Of a DNA stretch of 64,000 nt, positions 59,645 to 64,000 are shown in pieces (positions within the stretch are counted from its first letter, which is position 1; the number at the start of each line of letters is the position of its first letter). The DNA is from an uncultured Lachnospiraceae bacterium. Its GTDB lineage: Bacteria > Bacillota > Clostridia > Lachnospirales > Lachnospiraceae. The stretch is from assembly GCA_910585825.1 (NCBI GenBank), contig CAJUEY010000001.1, positions 1-64,000 on the forward strand, read 5' to 3'. The notes beneath the pieces were generated by a model, which saw nothing but the letters and a program-made list of their open reading frames with translations, was not told the DNA's origin and searched no databases. The position numbers and the translations under genes were made by a program.

Positions 59645-59702
59645 CAGACTATATAATGTAAATTATATGGTCTGTTTTTGCGTGCGCGCCCAGTATGCGC
59701 GC
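59645..59702 (+). terminator. Orphan terminator-like hairpin pair
   Basis: CAGACTATATAAT (59645-59657) and ATTATATGGTCTG (59662-59674) pair over 13 bases with one G-U, followed by TTTTT. A second GC-only hairpin (GCGCGC/GCGCGC, about 59684-59702) follows. No + strand gene precedes it, since the AAA gene is leftward. The gap 59511-59842 holds nothing else that I can support apart from the leftward promoter. Confidence 0.55.
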
Positions 59703-59800
59703 CATCTAATCGGGGAAAGTCTGTAATAAGCCAAAGTACAATAACTATTCGGGATTCACTGTGGCAGCTGCGGCAGACGGATGGAGTGAAAGATTGCTGA

Positions 59801-60460
<660 letters not shown>

Positions 60461-60467
60461 CGGAGAA

Positions 60468-60493
60468 TTTCCAGAAAGTGTACTTTTTGCAAA
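60468..60493 (+). repeat. Left recombination-like site
   Basis: Twenty-six bases with 12-bp half-sites around a central GT (60480-60481). The half-sites are imperfectly symmetrical, with two or three mismatches. It starts eight bases after the recombinase stop. Confidence 0.55.
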
Positions 60494-60592
60494 AAATTTC
60501 TACTTACATAACTGGAACTTATTCTAATATAAAATCGACAAAAAAGCAATAATATTGACAGTATTTTCTGTAAGTTATGACAGAACTCTTTT

Positions 60593-60620
60593 GTTTTCAA
60601 AAAGTACACTTTTTGAAAAC
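60593..60620 (-). repeat. Right recombination-like site
   Basis: A perfect palindrome of two 13-bp arms (GTTTTCAAAAAGT and ACTTTTTGAAAAC) around a central AC (60606-60607), which is GT when read on the other strand. The central dinucleotide is therefore inverted relative to the left site. Confidence 0.6.
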
Positions 60621-60782
60621 GAAAGAGTGAGTAAATTTTGGGAAGTGATCTATATATAGGAGTACGAAAGAAACAGAAAGGGGGAACGTCCATAAAAACA
60701 AGTGGGTTTCGTACATTGGATTTTAACCAAAAGCAGAGCTTTTTTATGAAAAAATGAAAATAATGTCAAAGGAGAGAATAAT

Positions 60783-61226
60783 ATGGCAAAGGAAATTAAA
60801 TCATTTAAATGTCACCCGAATTACGAGCATGCGGAAATCGAATTTCGTCAAAAGGTAGGTTGGGAATTTGTAAGCACACAGGAAATTTACAATAAAGATA
60901 CACACATGGAAAGCAGTATATTTTCAGATACCATTACAAGCGTAACAGAGACAACGCACTATGTGAAACTGACATTCCAGAGGGAGCCGGATAAAGTAAA
61001 TCCAGAATTAATTTCATTGGAAAGAAAGATTGATACGCTGTCTCCGCCAGAAGAACCGCATTTGTGGGGATGGATTGCAATTGGAATTGGACTTTGCTGC
61101 TACATATTACCGGGTATCGGCCTGATCTATTTAAATAAGAAGAAAAAAGAATCTTATGAAATCGAAAAAATGGAATGGAGCGCTGAATTTGACCGTTTGA
61201 TGGCGCGTGTGGACGAACTGCAGTAA
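60783..61226 (+). CDS. Small membrane protein upstream of GrpE-like gene
   Basis: A 147-residue protein of unknown family. Residues 1-90 form a cytoplasmic alpha/beta-looking domain (FKCHPNYEHAEIEFRQKVGW and the Thr/Ser-rich SDTITSVTETTHYVKLTF). A hydrophobic stretch (about 93-118, WGWIAIGIGLCCYILPGIGLIYL in part) could be one long or two short membrane segments, followed by a charged tail KKKKESYEIEKMEW. The ATG follows AAAGGAGAG. It is the first gene after the candidate inversion switch and is 32 bp from the GrpE-like gene. It may anchor the chaperone module to the membrane; that is inference. Confidence 0.75.
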   Translation: MAKEIKSFKCHPNYEHAEIEFRQKVGWEFVSTQEIYNKDTHMESSIFSDTITSVTETTHYVKLTFQREPDKVNPELISLERKIDTLSPPEEPHLWGWIAIGIGLCCYILPGIGLIYLNKKKKESYEIEKMEWSAEFDRLMARVDELQ

Positions 61227-61258
61227 AAATATTGGCAGGCAGATGAAAGGAGAGCGGC

Positions 61259-62179
61259 ATGAACAGCAGACAATATCCTCAGATTCAGTATGATCCGAAT
61301 GATCCGGAAAATGCAATGGTAACAGAAATAACGGAAATGAAAGAAATGACAGAAAATAAAAACGAGGACCCGGTCTTTGATATTCTGGCAGAAAAGGTGA
61401 AAGCAATGGTGCAGAACAATGCATCAGAAGAACAAAATAAGGTTGCTGACCCAGAACAGACAGAGAATAAAGAAACATTTTCGTACACAGAGGAAAGTAA
61501 ACCGGATATGAAAGAGGAGCCGTATACAGATCCGGAAACAAATCAGACAGAGCTGTCCGGGCAGACAGATGCAGATCCGGAAAATGAAAAATGTGCAGAA
61601 AAGCCGGTGGAAACACACCAGGATCAGGAAACGCTTGTTACGGAAATGTCGGATACATATAAAAATATCGAAGAAATCAAAGAAGATATTGAATATATTT
61701 ACAGTACGATGCGCCGCTTAGAGAACAAGTTTGAAACAGAGATTCAAAATGCGCAGTCAAAAGAAACTATGGTCAAGGCCATGTATCAGGAGCTGAATGA
61801 ATACAAGGCGGGACTGGTGGAAAAAGCGCTGAAAAATGTCCTGTATGATGTAATTGATATACGGGAGCTGATGTTTGCGAAAGCAAAGCATGTGCGTCTA
61901 AAAGAGGGAGAGGATGTAATTTCACTGGAGGAATTTGAATCCTATGCGGAGGATATCGGCGACATTCTGGAAAAGTATGATGTAACCATTTATAAAGGCG
62001 GTTCAGGTGTGGAAAATACGGCGGTCCGGCAGAAGATTGTCCGGAAAGTGGAAACAGAAGATGCGTCTCTGGTGAAAAAAGTAGCGGAAAGTTTAAGTTT
62101 CGGATATGAGTATAACGGAAAAATTCTTTATCCGGAAAAAATCGGAATTTATGTGAAAAAGAAAGAAGAGAACAAATAA
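61259..62179 (+). CDS. GrpE-like nucleotide exchange factor
   Basis: A 306-residue protein with an acidic, probably disordered N-terminus (residues 1-130, rich in Glu, Thr, Asn), a long helix (about 133-185) and a C-terminal region that follows GrpE in outline. The helical-bundle segment is YQELNEYKAGLVEKALKNVL, and the beta-wing has RQKIVRKVETEDASL and GYEYNGKILYPEKIGIYV, like the GrpE ending with its LRPAxVxV strand. The similarity is distant and judged by eye. It is followed after 20 bp by an Hsp70 gene, the expected partner. The 130-residue N-terminal extension is longer than in standard GrpE. AAAGGAGAG precedes the ATG. Confidence 0.72.
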   Translation: MNSRQYPQIQYDPNDPENAMVTEITEMKEMTENKNEDPVFDILAEKVKAMVQNNASEEQNKVADPEQTENKETFSYTEESKPDMKEEPYTDPETNQTELSGQTDADPENEKCAEKPVETHQDQETLVTEMSDTYKNIEEIKEDIEYIYSTMRRLENKFETEIQNAQSKETMVKAMYQELNEYKAGLVEKALKNVLYDVIDIRELMFAKAKHVRLKEGEDVISLEEFESYAEDIGDILEKYDVTIYKGGSGVENTAVRQKIVRKVETEDASLVKKVAESLSFGYEYNGKILYPEKIGIYVKKKEENK

Positions 62180-62199
62180 GAGGAAAGAGGTAAAGAATC

Positions 62200-63957
62200 A
62201 TGGAAAATAAAGCGTTTGGCATAGACCTTGGAACGACATATTCCTGTATCAGTTATGTAGATGATATTTCAGGGGAGCCGGTTGTAGTAGATAACAGCGA
62301 GGGAACGAACGTAACCCCGTCGATTGTATGTTTTGAGGATGATGAGACAATTGTTGTCGGAGATGTGGCGAAAGAAACAGCGGTGGTATCGCCGGATGCC
62401 ACCTGTGAATTTGTAAAGAGAAGGATGGGTGTTGATGCACTGGCGATTACATATAACGGAATTGATTATTCTCCGGAGCAGATTTCCTCGCTGATTTTAA
62501 AGAAACTGGTGAAAGATGCGGAAGCTGCGTTGGATACAGAGATTAAAGATGTTGTGATTACCTGTCCGGCGTATTTTGGAATTGCAGAGAAAACAGCGAC
62601 GGAAAATGCCGGAAAAATGGCCGGATTAAACGTTATGGAGATCATCAACGAGCCAACGGCGGCCGCATTGTGTTACGGAAGCCTGCGGGATGTGGAGGAC
62701 AAAACGATTCTGGTGTATGATCTGGGCGGAGGAACGTTTGACGTAACGATTATCCGTGTAACGCCGGAAGAAATCGTGGCGATTGCCACAGACGGGGATC
62801 ATCAGTTAGGCGGAAAGGACTGGGATACGGCGCTTATGAATTATCTGGAAGACGTATTCCGGGATCAGAAAGAGTTTGAAGGAGAATTTGATCTGGAAGC
62901 CCAGCAGGACCTCCGCCTGCGTGCAGAAAAAGCAAAGCAGCAGCTGACCGGAAAATCCAAAACAAAAGTGATTGTACAGGCTGACGGCATAAAGGCAAAT
63001 ATCGAGCTGACAAGAGAAGCGTTTGATGAAACGACAAGCTCTCTGCTCAGTCAGACACTGGAAAAAACAGAGGATGCGATTGCTGCAGCGAAGGAAAAAG
63101 GAGTGGAAAAAATTGACGAGATTATTCTGGTAGGCGGTTCCTGTAAAATGCCGCAGGTAAAAACTGCCGTGGAAAAAGCATATCCCGATATTCCGATTAA
63201 AATGTTTGAACCGAATGAAGCTGTGGCAAAGGGAGCGGCGCTGCATGCAGAGTCTCTGGCAAAAGGGAGCGCTGAGCTGCAGAAGTGGAGAGATGAAATG
63301 GAAAAGATTATAGATATTATAAATAAAAAAGGAGAAGGCGGTAACACAATTGACATAACGGATGTTGAGAAGGGAACCATTTCTGAAGAGGATAAGAAAG
63401 AAATAGAAAATGAAATAGAAAAACAAGGCGGAGATATATCAAAAATTTCGTTTGGCCGTATTGGAGGCAATGTCAGTCAGCCGGTTTCGTCTCCATCAGG
63501 ACCCGTCTTGCGGAATATTACATCAAAGAGTTTTGGCGTTGAAATTGTAAGAGATGAAATGATTGACGGAAAAATGAAGACCGTTCCGAAAATTGCCAAT
63601 TTAATCAAAAAACAGGATGCGGTTCCTGTTACGATTTCTCAGGAATTTGGTACGGCGTATGCCAACATGGATAATGCGGAAATTGTGGTGTATGAGACGG
63701 ATGTTACGGAAGAAGTCTATGACATAGGAACAAATAAGGTATTGGGCACGGCGATTCTGGATCTTCCGCCGAATCTTCCGGCGGACGCTCCGATTCAGAT
63801 TACGTTTAGTCTTTCCACAGACGGACTGCTGTCGTTAAGAGGTGTGGATTTGACATCCAATAAGGAAATTACAGCGGAAATGAAATCAGATGCCATTTTG
63901 ACCGAAGAAGAAGTGGCGGAACAGACGCAGGCATTAAAGGGTCTGAAGTTAAATTAA
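62200..63957 (+). CDS. Non-canonical Hsp70 (DnaK-like) without lid
   Basis: A 585-residue Hsp70. The ATPase domain is intact by motif: FGIDLGTTYS (phosphate 1), NEPTAAALCYG, YDLGGGTFDVTI (from Asp174) and LVGGSCKMPQV (312-318; the usual Thr-Arg of GGSTRMP is Cys-Lys). NEAVAKGAAL closes the domain near residue 348. About 85 residues, charged and low-complexity, separate it from SFGVEI (444-449), where the substrate-binding beta domain starts; DnaK has only about a dozen there. After that domain (to about 562) only a short helix remains, so the lid of roughly 100 residues is missing. The ATG follows GAGGAAAGAGG. It is a paralogue, not the housekeeping dnaK with hrcA/dnaJ context. Confidence 0.9.
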   Translation: MENKAFGIDLGTTYSCISYVDDISGEPVVVDNSEGTNVTPSIVCFEDDETIVVGDVAKETAVVSPDATCEFVKRRMGVDALAITYNGIDYSPEQISSLILKKLVKDAEAALDTEIKDVVITCPAYFGIAEKTATENAGKMAGLNVMEIINEPTAAALCYGSLRDVEDKTILVYDLGGGTFDVTIIRVTPEEIVAIATDGDHQLGGKDWDTALMNYLEDVFRDQKEFEGEFDLEAQQDLRLRAEKAKQQLTGKSKTKVIVQADGIKANIELTREAFDETTSSLLSQTLEKTEDAIAAAKEKGVEKIDEIILVGGSCKMPQVKTAVEKAYPDIPIKMFEPNEAVAKGAALHAESLAKGSAELQKWRDEMEKIIDIINKKGEGGNTIDITDVEKGTISEEDKKEIENEIEKQGGDISKISFGRIGGNVSQPVSSPSGPVLRNITSKSFGVEIVRDEMIDGKMKTVPKIANLIKKQDAVPVTISQEFGTAYANMDNAEIVVYETDVTEEVYDIGTNKVLGTAILDLPPNLPADAPIQITFSLSTDGLLSLRGVDLTSNKEITAEMKSDAILTEEEVAEQTQALKGLKLN

Positions 63958-63983
63958 AAATACAGACAGGCAGGGAAAATGGA

Positions 63984-64000
63984 ATGAGAGTGGGAATTGA
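63984..64000 (+). CDS. Partial CDS at the window edge, possibly a second Hsp70-like protein
   Basis: Only five codons are present, reading MRVGI then GA. An N-terminus of basic residue then VGI(D/E) would suit an actin/Hsp70-fold ATPase such as VGIDLGT. It follows the Hsp70 gene by 26 bp with a purine-rich GGGAAAATGG stretch. The call rests on very little sequence. Confidence 0.3.

Larger units (their letters stand above)
60468..60620. other. Candidate invertible DNA segment (inversion switch)
   Basis: Two crossover-like sites in inverted orientation share 15 identical bases (60475-60489 and 60598-60612 are exact reverse complements). The core-to-core distance is about 126 bp. The enclosed AT-rich segment has TTGCTT/TAGAAT spaced 17 bp reading left (complement of 60544-60549 and 60521-60526) and a TTGACA at 60555-60560 reading right whose -10 partner is poor (TATGAC, 15-bp spacer). 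Inversion would turn the better promoter toward the chaperone operon. The rest of the gap to 60782 has a TACGAAA/TTTCGTA repeat and a short AAAAGC/GCTTTT hairpin, but no gene. Confidence 0.6.

Noticed and set aside
60593..60620. Simple terminator for the recombinase gene
   Set aside because: The palindrome could form a hairpin, but the stem is A/T-rich, no separate T-run follows, and the exact inverted partner at the recombinase stop is better explained by a crossover site. A terminator role is not excluded.
62806..63426. Leftward frame of 206 codons opposite Hsp70
   Set aside because: Phe/Cys-rich translation, no ribosome site, and complete overlap with the Hsp70 ATPase domain.

Overview
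The window looks like chromosomal DNA of a Gram-positive gut anaerobe of the Clostridia, most likely a Lachnospiraceae member. This rests on strong AGGAGG ribosome sites with ATG/GTG/TTG starts, a Veg protein followed by a SPOCS/LysM protein, a SEC-C-tagged methionine aminopeptidase, a small CXXC protein between a TlpA-like lipoprotein and a NapH-like ferredoxin, lipoboxes and TTGACA/TATAAT promoters. Species cannot be fixed from sequence alone. There is no rRNA, CRISPR array, complete insertion sequence or prophage.

Layout. Bases 1-12 kb are mostly single genes: an unknown protein, the RNA ligase RtcB, a three-gene redox cassette (TlpA-like, CXXC miniprotein, polyferredoxin), a coiled-coil protein, RidA, an iron-sulfur flavoprotein, an XRE/TPR regulator, then ddl-murF and the convergent plsC. 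From 12.2 to 13.2 kb lie a 52-bp tandem duplication, a MITE-like element and a PrcB-like lipoprotein. A 1267-residue secreted SGNH esterase-type protein follows, then veg, the SPOCS/LysM protein, an NSS transporter, an NlpC/P60 hydrolase and the operon map-apt-purine permease. DUF4474 and metallophosphoesterase genes overlap. An orphan flagellin sits 38 bp behind tRNA-Ala(CGC), and the second MITE-like copy lies before galK.

From 30.7 to 38.3 kb a two-component system diverges from a cassette of propeller-fused solute-binding lipoprotein, two ABC permeases and an HlyD-like adaptor, with no ATPase. From 38.5 to 47.9 kb is a ten-gene Mrp/Mbh-like cation antiporter operon with four separate antiporter-type subunits and no hydrogenase or dehydrogenase genes. 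Next come an ATP-grasp enzyme, an HdeD-like membrane protein, a MATE exporter, and a TetR-MMPL-secreted repeat protein module with an MntP-like protein, then an AAA/PD-(D/E)XK protein.

The most striking part is the last 4.2 kb. A small serine recombinase is followed, 8 bp after its stop codon, by two inverted ~26-28-bp imperfect or perfect palindromes, each centred on the dinucleotide GT/AC, enclosing about 125 bp of AT-rich DNA with promoter-like hexamers. This is the geometry of a Hin-type DNA inversion switch. Immediately downstream is an operon of a small membrane protein, a GrpE-like factor, an Hsp70 that lacks the helical lid and has a long insert before its substrate domain, and the first codons of another gene that may begin a second Hsp70-like protein. 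A phase-variable, non-canonical Hsp70/GrpE chaperone system is the main hypothesis from this window. The switch itself is inferred from sequence geometry and is untested.
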